Shown: positions 47,437 through 58,700 of the stretch, one piece after another
Numbering within the stretch: position 1 is the stretch's first letter
How the letters are laid out: each line of letters opens with the position of its first letter
Source of the DNA: Pogona vitticeps
Lineage: Eukaryota; Chordata; Lepidosauria; Squamata; Agamidae
NCBI RefSeq assembly: GCF_051106095.1
Contig: NC_135786.1
Span: 27,555,001 to 27,619,000, forward strand
DNA: 64,000 nucleotides
Direction of reading: 5' to 3'
Made by a program: the position numbers and the translations under genes
The notes under the pieces: generated by a model
Databases searched by the model: none
Told to the model about the DNA's origin: nothing
The model's input: the letters and a program-made list of their open reading frames with translations, nothing else

Positions 47437-47975
47437 CAGGCTGGTTTGTGGTTTGGTTTGTGGAAGCCATTTTGCCAAAATGAAATGAAACATCGAGCTT
47501 TTTTCTGCTTGGCACTTTGTTTTGTTTTGGCAAAACAGATGCCCCCTGACCCCTTCCCATTCCCCTGTTGTCTCCCTACTGGCCCTGCTGCCGCCATCTC
47601 TACCATCTGCTGCCTCCACCACTACCATTTTCAGAAACAGCAACCCAGTTTCCCTTCCAGAAGCTGGGCTGCTGTCTATGCACATGAGCCAGCCTATCAG
47701 CTGATAGTGTGCACATACACAGAGACAGCAGGCCTGACTGCTGGAAGGGAAGCCAGGCCAGCTGTCTCTGAAGATGGCAGTGGTGGAAGAGGAAGGGGAG
47801 GAGATGGCGGAGGAGGTGCAGGACCAGATAGGGAGGTCACAGAGGCAGTAGGAAGGGGGTGGGCAGGGGGCAGAGGGGGGTGGAAGTATTGGATTCTCCT
47901 CCCACCAAGCATGAACTGGAAAAATGAACTATGAACCAGTTCATTTATTTGGGGTGGGTGTCCACAAACCACCCT
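47437..47975. mobile_element. Foldback element C (about 539 bp), GC-rich
   Basis: Two arms of about 265-275 bp mirror each other around a perfect 14-bp palindrome, ctatcagctgatag, at 47694-47707. Mirrored blocks include ggtttgtgg near the ends, gccgccatct/agatggcgg, ccaccactaccattttcaga against tctgaagatggcagtggtgg, and ttcccttccagaagctgggc against its diverged partner. The 184-codon plus ORF (47380-47934) and the minus ORFs arise from this structure and are not credible genes. No transposase and no TSD seen. Confidence 0.85.
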
Positions 47976-48295
47976 GATTTGTTGTTTTTCCAGTCTATGA
48001 CCATTTTTACTCCTGAATATTATTCTATGGGCAAAAGTCTATTCCATAACTTTATATTGAGCATCAGAAGCATTTGATTTCAAGCAACTGAAAACTTCCT
48101 ATTCCCTTCCTTTTAGGTTCTGAGGCCCCCTAGGACTTGGGAGAGGGAAATATTAAATAGTAAAAGATTGTGGTGAGATTGGGACTGGTGGTGGTGATTC
48201 GGTGGCTTTAAAAAAACTATTAAAGACTCTTCTCCCCTTCCCCCACCCCAAAATACCAAGGTTGCCAAAAGCTTCCCCAAAGCAAAAATGAGCCC
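47976..48295. other. Unassigned DNA
   Basis: No gene seen. Confidence 0.4.
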
Positions 48296-48690
48296 TAGGG
48301 ATTGATCTCTTTGCAGTCCAGGGGACTCTCAAGAGTCTCCTCCAGCACCACAATTCAAAAGCATCAATTCTTCGGCGGTCAGCCTTCTTTATGGTCCAGC
48401 TCTCACTTCCGTACATCACTACAGGAAAAACCATAGCTTTGACTATGAAGACCTTTGTGAGCAAAGTGATGTCTCTGCTTTTTAAGATGTTGTCTAGGTT
48501 TGTCATTGCTTTCCTCCCAAGAAGCAGACGTCTTTTAATTTCGTGGCTGCTGTCACCATCTGCAGTGATCATGGAGCCCAAGAAAGTAAAATCTGTCACT
48601 ACCTCCATATCTTCCCCTTCTATTTGCAAGAGGTGATGGGACCAGTGACCATGATCTTAGTTTTTTTGATGTTGAGCTTCAGACCATAGG
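48296..48690 (-). mobile_element. BovB LINE internal fragment
   Basis: The minus strand is open over GEDMEVVTDFTFLGSMITAD, SHEIKRRLLLGRKAMTNLDN, VFIVKAMVFPVVMYGSESWT and IKKADRRRIDAFELWCWRRL, ending LRVPWTAKRS. This lies upstream of the part kept in the other BovB copies and overlaps them at MYGSESWT. It lacks the 3' end, so it is an internal piece left by deletion or rearrangement. The open frame of over 100 codons shows moderate age. Confidence 0.93.
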
Positions 48691-49081
48691 AGGACCAGAG
48701 GAAGGGAAGAGCAAGTTTTAATTATTTTTAAATTAAATGCTTCCAGTGCCCAGTTGGGATTATGTCACACAAAGTAACACCAATGTGTTTTTGTTCTACA
48801 TATCACTGACAACCCATCAGGGTAAAGTAAAATCTCAACAACCTGTCCACCAGAGTTGCTATAATGAAGGCCAAATGGCGTTTAGCGTTTCAGGCTAAGG
48901 ACCAGCAGAAATGATAACACAAGTGCACTAGTCTATTATTAGTCAGCTCTGCCACTTTTTTTCACATAGAACAGTTGACTGAAAAAATGTTAGGACAAAA
49001 GCCCTTCATTGCTTTATGGATGCCAGATAAATAGCAATGAGAATTTGAATAAGGACGGTCTGTGTACTGATTTGAATAGAT
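48691..49081. other. Unassigned DNA
   Basis: No gene or recognised repeat. Confidence 0.4.
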
Positions 49082-49089
49082 TCTTAGAG

Positions 49090-49217
49090 CAATGATGGGC
49101 ACATGTGGCCCTCTGGATATTTTTGGTCTGCAATTCCCAGCAGCCAGAGATGGCTTAGCAAATAGTGAGGGATTACGGGAAGCCGAGTCGAAAACCAGCC
49201 ATAGTTGCCCGTCCTTG
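49090..49217. mobile_element. hAT MITE with 8-bp TSD
   Basis: The ends are caatgatgggcacatgtggc and, inverted, caaggacgggcaactatggc. They are flanked by tcttagag (49082-49089) and ccttagag (49218-49225), an 8-bp target duplication with one change. End sequence and TSD length both fit the hAT superfamily. At 128 bp it has no coding capacity. Confidence 0.88.
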
Positions 49218-49225
49218 CCTTAGAG

Positions 49226-49943
49226 GATAGAAGTTGCCAAGTGAGTCTCTCTTTCTTCCCATTGCCTCTTTCTAAACTGAAGAAGATGCTGCCTGCATAG
49301 GCACTTTCAGTACCTTCCCTCTTTTCTTTCTGAGATCATGCCAGTATAATTTCCTACCTCATGTCATGGGTTGAGAGCTTGGCTCCCATGATCACTGGCT
49401 GCAAAAGATTCATCTCCTTCAGTTTTGAAAGATATACAGCATGAGGAAGAGGAACCCATCACCCAGAGAGTTACTGACGTCTGTGCAGGTGCAGCTTATG
49501 GACCAGAATGGAAAGGGGTCTTAGCCCAAATCAACCCTCCTCTGCCCCAGTTGTAAGCCAGTTCCAGTTTTACTCCATCTTCACCCCTCTTGTGTACAAA
49601 AAATGTGTATTTTATGAATGTGTGGGAACTTTTTAAAATAATATGAATATTCATATCATTTTTAAAAAGATAGCTTGCATATGTATTGACAAGTGAACAC
49701 AAAATTGATATGAACAATGAAGAGAGTGGTTTGTTCTTCTGAACAAGGTGGTAGATGGGAGGTCTTGATCTAAGCAGAGTCTAGGTTGATAGGAATCCTG
49801 TTGAGTTCTGTTATAGGATTTATCCATCTCACAGAATTCAAGCAAAAGTGTCCACCTTTGTGGGTGTTCTTAACTCACCTTTCATGACCCCCCTAGAAAG
49901 GGCAATATTGGGGGGGGGGAACTCAGTGTAACACTATACAGTA
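49226..49943. other. Unassigned DNA
   Basis: No gene. A G-run lies at 49910-49919. Confidence 0.4.
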
Positions 49944-49983
49944 TATATGCATATCCACCTCTATGTATGTGGATATGCATATA
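49944..49983. repeat. Perfect 15-bp hairpin
   Basis: tatatgcatatccac, a 10-base loop, and the exact complement gtggatatgcatata. The arms have no mismatches. Function unknown. It could be a recent small inverted duplication. Confidence 0.9.
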
Positions 49984-50204
49984 TTTCCAGCAACTTGACA
50001 TGTTAGGTCTAGGAATGTGAGCCACAGAATCTATTACAGTACTGGTGCTTAAGTAGAAGCCCAAAGATACAGGTCCTAAGAAAGCCTTCATAATGAATGT
50101 CTATGTGGCTAATGGACTTACAGAACACACTTGCCCTAAACAGAGTCAAACTATGAACTCACTGAGCTCACTTGAATAACAGCTGTGTAAACTTACTTTG
50201 TCAG

Positions 50205-50312
50205 ACTTTCTCAGAATTTCCCAGCCAGCATGGCTAGCGTGGACAATCGCCATTGGAACTCTGGAAGTTGTAGTACAAAAATTAATAATGTTTCCAAGCT
50301 CTACACAGTATT
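50205..50312 (-). mobile_element. Partial hAT-like MITE
   Basis: The minus strand reads gagcttggaaacattattaa, then ttttgtactacaacttccag and ccagccatgctggc..gaaattctg. This resembles the left end of the MITE at 33766-33887. Confidence 0.55.
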
Positions 50313-50334
50313 CTTAACGGTGACTAACTGTCGC

Positions 50335-50412
50335 TATCCAGGCTTCAGACAGACCCAGAATGCTCTGCATGCAGAACATGTGCTCTGCCACTGAGCTGTG
50401 ACCCTCTTTCTT
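50335..50412 (-). mobile_element. tRNA-Ala-like SINE head or tRNA pseudogene
   Basis: The minus strand contains cacagctcagtggcagagca followed by catgttctgcatgcaga. The A box and anticodon arm resemble tRNA-Ala, but the B box and acceptor stem are lost, so it is not a working tRNA. Confidence 0.6.
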
Positions 50413-51551
50413 AAAACTGTCATGAATAAGTCTAAATTTGTTCATTTTTGCTTATAAAAGCAATGTGAAAATTGTTCTGTTAGTTGCAAATGCCACCATT
50501 TATTCACTATACCAAAAAAAAAAATCTCTAGAAAACTGGGAAGTTTCTGGGTAGGATAAATATCTGTGATCATTTTCAGGAAAGTGATAAATGAATTAAA
50601 TTGGATATGATTAATAAACTTGTGTTGTCTGCCTGTCTTTTCACATATCTTTGCTGTGCAATGTAAGCAGAACATTATGCCTGGTTTGAGATCATGAGAC
50701 GGTGGCATTTTTTTTAAACCTGCAAAATCTCTGGCTAAAGGGTTTAGCTAAGGCTTGGGCTTGGAAGAGCTTGACAGACCCAAAGAACAAAGCTGACTCA
50801 GTTTCCTCTATGATTCTAAGCACTGGCTTCAGAATGAAGTCTTTGTAATACAATACCTACATGTGGAAGGAATGAAGACATGTGCCATATTAATTCCTGG
50901 CAGTGTCAAAAGGGGAGCCAAGAAATTGAAAGTGAGTCACTGGCATCACCTCTCACCTAACAGACAAATCACACCATGGAAGGAGTTGCAGGACTGGAGA
51001 AAGCATCTGCTGATTTTGCTCATTTTCTGGCAGCTGCTATAGGAAAACATGTATATCACAGAGCCCATCTCATGTATAGATTTCCAAAATGCTCAGATAG
51101 GACTGGTTCTATGGATCAGTCACAGAACATTTCAAACATGGCTCTCTTTATGTCACATCCCAGGACTCTGAGATACATTCTCTCTCCACCACCTTTGATT
51201 CTCATGAGGAGACTGGATTAGATGGAGTCAGATGAACCAAAAATCATTTCCACCTGGATGTTTGTTGTCATTTACTTTCTGTAAGACTCACTGTTGCTTC
51301 TGGGCCTGTCTAGACAGGGGGATTTCTAGCAGTCTTGTTAGCAAATAAAAGGTTTTTGTCTTTGGTGCCATCTATTTTATCTCTCACTTGAGCAATCCTT
51401 CCATCATGCTGAAGATGTTTATTCTCCTGTGAGAAATGTCCACACAGATACAAATCCTACCGCTGTGCCAGAAAGGTGTGTCATTCAGTTCCAACCAAAC
51501 TGTACCAACAGTGATCCATATATCAATCTATATGCCAGTGTGGCAGGTCCT
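50413..51551. other. Unassigned DNA
   Basis: No gene or recognised repeat. Confidence 0.45.
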
Positions 51552-51564
51552 TAGTAAAAGATTA

Positions 51565-51901
51565 AAGGTAAAGGTAAAGGTTCGCCTTGAGAATTTTTGT
51601 CCAGTCGTGTTCGTGCTCACCCCCGTTTCCAAGCCATAGAGCCAGCATTTGTCCGAAGACAATCTTCCGTGGTCACATGGCCAGTGAGACTTAGACATGG
51701 AACGCTGTTACCTTCCCATTGAGGTGGTCCCTATTTATTTACTTGCATTTTTACATGCTTTCAAACCGCTAGGTTGGTGGGAGCTGGGACAAGCGATGGG
51801 CGCTCACTCCGTCACATGGATTCGATCTTACAGCTGAAGATCTACAGACCTTACAGCACAGAGGCTTCTGCGGTTTAACCTGCACCACCACCACGTCCCT
51901 C
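51565..51901 (-). mobile_element. Sauria-type SINE with perfect 13-bp TSD
   Basis: From the aaggtaaaggttcgccttga tail, across a cagtcgtgttcgtgctcacc junction that lacks a short internal block (gactctagggggcggt in other copies), to the tRNA head (ccaccaccacgtccct). tagtaaaagatta flanks it at 51552-51564 and 51902-51914 with no mismatch. It shares the tctacagaccttacagcaca head variant with the copy at 26.6 kb, whereas the 3.0 and 35.5 kb copies have another variant. Confidence 0.95.
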
Positions 51902-52167
51902 TAGTAAAAGATTAGGGACATAAAAAGTCCACAGAGTATCAATTTACTTAACTTGGTTGTGGTTGCTCCTGATCATTTCTCCTGATGCTTTTGTTGTTGG
52001 CTAATATCCTGTTGAATTTCCCACATCCATAACTGCAGAAGCACTTGCAGTAAAGAGATCTGGATTGTCTGTCTGCTTCCATGGTGCTGCTCACTTGACG
52101 AGTCACATGACCAGCCATGCAGGCCAACCTCACTATGTCACCACTTTCCATGTTTTCAGTTCTTTTT

Positions 52168-52290
52168 TAACATGCCATCAAGTTAATTCTGACTTAGGAT
52201 GACCCTTTCTAGGACTTCTAGATATAGAGTTCTCAGAAGTAATTTACCATTGAACAGGATACCGGCCATCACCTTTTACTGACAAGAAAA
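52168..52290 (-). mobile_element. tRNA-derived SINE, 3' half
   Basis: gccatcaagttaattctgac followed by ttaggatgaccctttctagg and ctcagaagtaatttaccatt is the inverted, diverged counterpart of the 3' region of the SINE at 32300-32390. The tRNA head is not visible. Confidence 0.65.
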
Positions 52291-52423
52291 GAAATTAGCT
52301 GTTGCAGGACCTTTGACTAGCTTTGGGTACTATGTATTTTACCTGAATCAAGGGAACATCTGTTGTTCTGCCTCAGGCAGTGTTTAGAGGCAGTCCTATT
52401 TTTTGAAAAGCCCAAGAATGCAT

Positions 52424-52548
52424 AATGATAATAATAATAACCTTAGAACTGCAGAACTGGAAGGGATCCAATAGATCATCAAATCCAGCCCCTATCAAGG
52501 AAATCGAACTCCCAACCTGCCCACTGAGCTATCCAGCAGGCCAAGGGA
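52424..52548 (-). mobile_element. tRNA-derived SINE with (ATT)n tail
   Basis: The minus strand reads ggatagctcagtgggcaggt (A box), ggagttcgatttcc (B box), then a gggctggatttgatgatcta block, and ends in an ATT-repeat tail at 52424-52439. Both Pol III boxes are well kept. Confidence 0.85.
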
Positions 52549-52561
52549 AGATTGTATCTCA

Positions 52562-53010
52562 TAGTTTACATGCAGTCCCCAGTAGGCATCCTTCAGTCTC
52601 GAGAGACTATGGTAACGTGCTCTGTACGGAGGTCTTGGAACAGCATCTAGTGTGGCTGAGAAGGCCAATTCGAGAGTGACAATCTCTTCCACATTGAAGA
52701 GAAATACAATCTGTCCCCTGTCCAGCTCCCTGGTTTTGCTTGTTTCGGGACTGCCTCTTTGCCTCAACCTGCTGTACAAGTGTCTCTTCAAATTGGGAGA
52801 GGCCATGATGCACCGCCTGCCACCAGTCTGAACACTCAGATGTCAAGATTTCCCATCTGTTGAGGTCCATTCCTAAGGCCTTCAGATCCCGCTTGCACAT
52901 ATCCTTGTATTGCAGCCGTGGTCTCCCACTGGGGTGATTTCCCTGCACTAATTCTCCATACAGGAGATCTTTTGGATCATGACATGCCCAAGCCAACGTA
53001 GATGGTGCAG
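52562..53010 (-). mobile_element. Non-LTR LINE with C-terminal finger, second copy
   Basis: The minus strand keeps an open frame of 129 codons: MAWACHDPKDLLYGELVQGN, GRPRLQYKDMCKRDLKALGM, DLNRWEILTSECSDW, then QSRNKQNQGAGQG and a finger-like CGRDCHSRIGLLSH. It is the same family as 6185-7041 and better preserved at the C-terminus. The 3' end (tagtctctcgagactgaagg on the minus strand) forms a perfect six-pair hairpin, AGTCTC-TC-GAGACT. Confidence 0.9.
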
Positions 53011-53834
53011 TTCAACACATTTAGCAGTATGGTTTGACCTAGAGACACAGTTACTGGGAAGAGGGGTAATTGAAAGAAAGGAGTGCAGCACATTGGCCTG
53101 TGTCTATGACTTCACAATTTCAGAAAGAACATTAGGGTGATTCAATGCTCACTTCATTCTGTGCTTGAAAGCCAATTTGCATCTTTCTCTGCTTTTCTGG
53201 TATTATCAAACTGATTCAACAGAATATGCTGCAAAGTGCTAACTCATGGTTATTCTACCACTGCTGATTCATATGAGAAATACTAGTATAGCTGTACCCC
53301 TCTTCCTCCCTATACACAGAGGGATTCATCTTTAGAGTGAAGGACCAAAGGGATGCTTGAAATATGCTTTCTTTGTTAATTCCCCTTCGCTGGTCTGGTG
53401 CCAACCTTTTTTTTTTTTTTTGCTGAGAAACAAACAACCCATGAATCTGCTCAGATCAGTGCATTCGGCTAATGAAAATGTATGTAATTGACATTTTATA
53501 ACTATACAGAGAAGGATTATCTTTAATGGTATCGATTGAAGGACATAAGCCAGGGAGACGTTTCTCAGCTTTGGTGCAAAGAGGTCTAAAGTGCCTTTGG
53601 ATCAAAAGATATTTAAAATTCACCACAAATTTCCATGCTACTTACAGCTTTTTAAAATATGGTTTCACAACCTGACAATTAATCATGAATCTGCTGGAGT
53701 CAACTGACTTTCTTATTCCTGATCAATTATCAGTGCCAAGACCTCTTACTGTGAATACCGATCAGAAAGAGAGGAATGTGAAAGGCATTAGGAAAAGAAT
53801 ATACCTTCTGTGTTTGACTCAGGTCTCTTGACTA
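53011..53834. other. Repeat-free block, possible conserved non-coding DNA
   Basis: No repeat or ORF of note apart from a T tract at 53408-53421. 53450-53750 has many ATTA/TAAT motifs and a cctttggatcaaaag motif. This is suggestive only. Confidence 0.3.
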
Positions 53835-54162
53835 TCCCAAAGTTGTTAGTCTGTGGAACGTCTTGCCACAGGATGTAGTGATGGCATCTGGCCTAGATGT
53901 CTTTAAAAGAGGATTGGATAGATTCCTGGAGGAAAAGTCCATCACAGGTTACAAGCCATGATGGGGATGTATAATCTCCAGGTTTAAAAGGAAGGTACCT
54001 GCAAATGCCAGATGCAGGGGAGGGGTATCAGGAGATAGGTATCTAGTTGTCTCGTGTGCTCCCAGAGGCATCTGATGGGGCCACTGTGAGATACAGGAAG
54101 CTGGACTAGATGGGCCCTTGGCTTGATTCAGCAGGGCTCTTCTTATGTTCTTGTGTTCTTAT
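53835..54162 (+). mobile_element. CR1 LINE 3' end
   Basis: The plus strand has tctgtggaacgtcttgccac, gtctttaaaagaggattgga, a tagattcctggagga block, cactgtgagatacaggaagc and tggactagatgggcccttgg, ending in gggctcttcttatgttcttg with a ttcttatg-type terminal repeat. This is the classic CR1 3' UTR ending of amniotes. It is 5' truncated and non-coding. Confidence 0.93.
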
Positions 54163-55581
54163 GCCAACCATGGTGCTTCAGCTGCATCTGTTACATGATA
54201 TGGAAATTGGCATTTTGTTTGTTTCTTTGTTTGTTTGCAAAGAAGTACGTCCACCAATGTGATGGCAAAATGAAAGTGGAAAGGGAGGACGGAGAGAGGC
54301 CCATTTTTAGGAACTTTTATTGCATTTATGTATGTGTATGTGTGTGTGTGTATACATACATACCTACAAAAACACAAACACATTTGCTTGAAAGAAATAG
54401 CTCTCTTCCTGGAGAAACAGTATGGCTCGTGATACCAAGTGTCATACATTTCAAGCCTCAACTTAATAATCCAAGTGAGTCTAACCCTTCTGGTTCATTA
54501 TGCTGGAGAAAGCTCAACTTGTCTGGTGTGAACAGTCCATAAACAAAGCAGGACAATGAGTGCCCAGTGCATTGGCATGATTGCTGGATGATGTGTTCAA
54601 CATACAAGTGAAAACCATGGCCATTAATTAATTTTTCATACCTAGCCACAGTTATATCTTGATAGATTTTGTTTCCACTCTTCAATTTTAATTTGAAAAT
54701 TGCTTTTATTTTATTGGGATATTTGTGTGCGTTTTTCTGTGTGTATGTGTGTGTTTTCTGTTCATGTGTTTCTGCCTTCTACACTAAATTTTAATGGCCG
54801 TAATCCTGTTACCTATACCTGCTGGCCCAAGTCTAACATGAATCTCAGCAGCAAATTGCTGCTAATAGATAAGAGTTATATTTTCTGCTGTACAGCAGCC
54901 ATGTGACTTTGTGCAGAATGTCAAATGCAAATGCCAACTTCTTAATTAGTTGCAGTTTGCTACTGAAATTTATGCCAATAAATTCATGTCAGCATAAATT
55001 TTCAACTGGTTCCTGGACCTCATTTTTATTCTACATCAGTTGCTTTTTAGGTGGATGATTCAGTTTATAAATATAGTAATACTAGTTTAAACATTCTTGC
55101 TTCTGTATATTTTGTATATGGACATATAGTTTGCTGTTGCAATGAGTTCCAGAAGACCAGTGCACACTAAGAGATGTTTTAGCTTTGTTAATCTGAATGG
55201 ATAAGCAGCTGTTCCACAGTTACTTTGCCAAGCTTGACATGCTTTTATAAATTCATAATCTGTTCAAAATCTTCCACCTGCACTCTTTCCCTTCTAGAAG
55301 GGAAAGCTTTCAGTGCTCAGGAACATTTTATCTGGTTTTTGTCTTACCCCTTTCCAATTGTACTTATACTTTTTAAACTTTTCTGTAGGTTCATAGAAGA
55401 TGAGGTGACCAGAGTGAACATGAGACTTAGGAATTGCATATCCTTGTGAATTATAAAGGACATGATGATAATTCCTTACATGTTGTTTACTTTTTCGATA
55501 GCTTCTCAATGATGGAGATTACTGGCCCGCTGACCACTAAATCATATGGCATTTTCCTTTTGGCAATTATTACCAGTATAG
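54163..55581. other. Unassigned DNA
   Basis: A short GT-rich tract is near 54331-54352. A 139-codon ORF starting upstream (54123-54542) begins inside the CR1 tail and has no motif. Confidence 0.45.
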
Positions 55582-55717
55582 CAGTGATTCCCAAACCTTG
55601 ATCCCCAGATGCTCTTGGACTAAAAATCCCAGAAGCATTCACCATCAGCTGTGCTGGCCAGGATTTCTGGAAGTTGCAGTCTAAGAACATTTAGGGACCC
55701 AAGCTAGGGAATCACTG
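55582..55717. mobile_element. hAT-like MITE
   Basis: Perfect outer inverted repeats cagtgattccc and gggaatcactg, continuing as diverged arms (ccccagatgctcttggacta against gttgcagtctaagaacattt). The same family style as 28994-29127 and 61021-61151. Confidence 0.85.
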
Positions 55718-58700
55718 GAGAACAGATGATCCTTTCAAACACACGGAGAACTGGTAAGATTCAGCTTTTTGTTCTAAATTGTATGTGTTCATTAAAACTC
55801 TTCAAATAAGATATCATTAAGCTCTATTCTTGGTTTACTCTTTCATCTGCTGTGACCATATGATAGTTCTGATAATCCGGTGTCTGTTTTTGTTAGATAA
55901 GTCTTTGTTCCTATCACTGCTTCCATAATAAGTATCACCTAGATATGTTATAGGAATTCTACTTGGATTTGTCTTGATCCAAATTTTTGAGGACTAGTGG
56001 GCAGGTGGTTTCAGATTACAGACACCTCTGAATGTTATGATGGTGTTCTCAGAAATATATTCAGGTTAAAATAAGTCTAAAAAAATAAGTTTAAAAATGC
56101 ATACTTTGGCAGGAAATATATTTTCAAATGGAAATTTTGTGAGAAAATATTAAATAATATTTAATTACAAATTTCTATGCAGAATTTAAATATATATAAA
56201 TCATTGACTGATATGGAAATGGGACTTTCCTCCAGCTGAGAGCAAGGGCTCTTTCCAACTCCTCAAGATCTCCATAATACCTGTAGTGTCTTTTTGCTGT
56301 GAGAAGCAAAGTACTCCTCCACCAACACACACACATATAAAAGAACTGAGGAACTGACTAATTATTAAGAAAGATGGCAGAAACCAATCTGGTGCTTCAA
56401 ATTGCGACGCAAAGCAGGTATCATGCAAATGTTGGGCAATTTACACAATTTGTGCACATGGCAAATTGCATAGGTTTGGATAAAACCCATACTGCACTGA
56501 GTTGCTCAAAATAAGCAATGTTCACATAATTTTTGCCAGCAGATGAATTTAGGGAGAGAACATTGTAATTCCACTTCTTTGCCTGTAAGAATGAGATGGG
56601 TCAGGATTTACAAGCCTTCATTATCTGTGTGAGTAACTGTAACTCATTCATTTGTTGGTTCATTAATCAGTTCATTCAGTCATTCAAACACATTTAAATC
56701 CCATCCTTTTCTATCATGAAATTCATGGTAATGCATACAAGATTCTTCCATCCAGGTACAGTTCAGAGGCAAGCCTGCTCAGCATCAACAGGTGACTCCA
56801 TCACCTGGATGACAAATGTAAGGAGGAACGGAAGACATTTTACAAGATGGGACTAATAACAAACACGACACTTCTTTAAGGAGGAAATATAATGTATGTG
56901 GCACTCTTCTGTTCTCACAAAGCATACTTAGAACCTAATCAGAAATATGCAGTTTCTAAACCCACACTTTAAAAGAAAACAAAAAACAGAGTAACTTCAA
57001 AAGGACAGATGTTACAGCCAGTTTCCATTAGATAATAAATAGCTATTCATAAAATAAAGAGGGGGAGCCTGGGAGTGTGATGGTCCCAAAACACTAATGA
57101 AACTCCATCCACAAAACATCTGGGACTGGGAAGAAAAGATATGAACCTTCAGCAGCTGCTGCTCAAAATCTGAAAAGTATTATGGAATTAGCATCAAAAT
57201 ACCCACCCACTTCCCTTTTCTATGAACTGATGAACTTATGCAGACCCCCCAATGTACAGTATTATATAACCAACTGTCAGCCCACCACTTTGACCTGAAA
57301 CATTCTTAGGTGTGTTGACTCCATTTTTTTCCCTACAGTTCTGTAAAGTTTACTGTGATCAAGGTTGCTGAAAGTTTATGGGACTTGTTGATCTCTTTTT
57401 AATGATTATCTGACATACAGAAATTTAGCAGGGGACATTTTCCGCTCTGCTTTAGCTGAATGTTAGGAGAAGAAAAAACATTTCTGCTAAATTTCTATCT
57501 CCCTGGCTACAGGGATAAAGGAATTACACATCACCTCCTCTTTAAGGTCTTTTAAGGTTAAAAGCCTATTAAGAAATTATGTGCATGCATCTCACAGTTG
57601 TGCAATCTGGAAGATGGCAGAATGTTATGAAGGGTTCCATTTGCCCTCTTGTGTGAGAGGTGCAACTGAAATTTCAAAAGACCATGGAAATAATGTCTTG
57701 GGTCTTCATTGACAACCCCAAGCAACCAAGAAAAACTTTTTTTAAAAAAAGTCAACAAATCAGTTAAGAATTGCTCAAGTAAGAAGATCCATTCCTAGTA
57801 TTCAACTGGACTTATGGCAGCTTAGTTGTTCCTGAGGCAACTTGGTGTATATAGTGAGCCACCTCACTGAGAAATTGGAGCACCTCGCTCCAGAGTAGAA
57901 CAGCACCAGTGGTTTCTGAGGAAAGGGATTTTAATGAGCAGGTCCATTACTTTCCTTCTTTCTATGCTTTCACATTGATTTCAAATTGATTTGAAATCAG
58001 ACTTTTTAAAATGTAATTAATACAATTTTCATTTAATGGTCCCTTTGTGTGTTTGTTCTGTACTTTTTAGTCAGTCTTACTGGGAACTACCCTGAGGCCT
58101 AGCTTTGGGGGAAAGTTAGGACCTCTACCAAATAGATGAACAAGAAAGCGGAGGAGGAAGATGGCTGGCTAGTTTATTTTTCAGTGCAGCCTTTCCATCA
58201 CAGCCACATGCACCACCATTGTTCCAGAAGTTCTTTCAGCTTTCTGGACAGGGTTCTCAGAGTATGGAGAAAAGGGAGGGTTAGCAAATTTGCCTTGCCA
58301 CACTTCTGCTTGTGATAGTGTTCCAGGAGTGGAGCTCTGCTGAAGAATAAATCAGGATCCAAGCTTGCAATGTTTATTTCAGCAAATGTGACAACAGCTT
58401 AATGTGGCATTTTAACAACTTGCATTTGATTCTCATACATATGTTCCTGTTTCCTTTACAGAAAAAAAAGAAGGGGGGGCATTTTAAGTTCCTCTAGCCT
58501 TCAAAAGACTATTTTGGGGGGGGGGGGCTAATTTTAGACCTGGCATCTCTCTGCCTATGAATGTTCCACATGTGGTTGATGTTACAAGCCAGGGTCTACC
58601 ACCAGCCAGTGTTACCAGAAACAGTAGGCAAAAAAACAAAATTAAATTTAAAACATTCCAGAAGAACAGGAAAAAGAAAGAAAAGAACCTCAGTTCCTCT

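Noticed and set aside
47380-47934. 184-codon plus-strand ORF, the longest in the window
   Set aside because: It lies across the inverted arms of a foldback element, with matching ORFs on the other strand and no recognisable domain.
50335-50412. Functional tRNA-Ala gene
   Set aside because: The B box and acceptor stem are missing, and the context is SINE-like.
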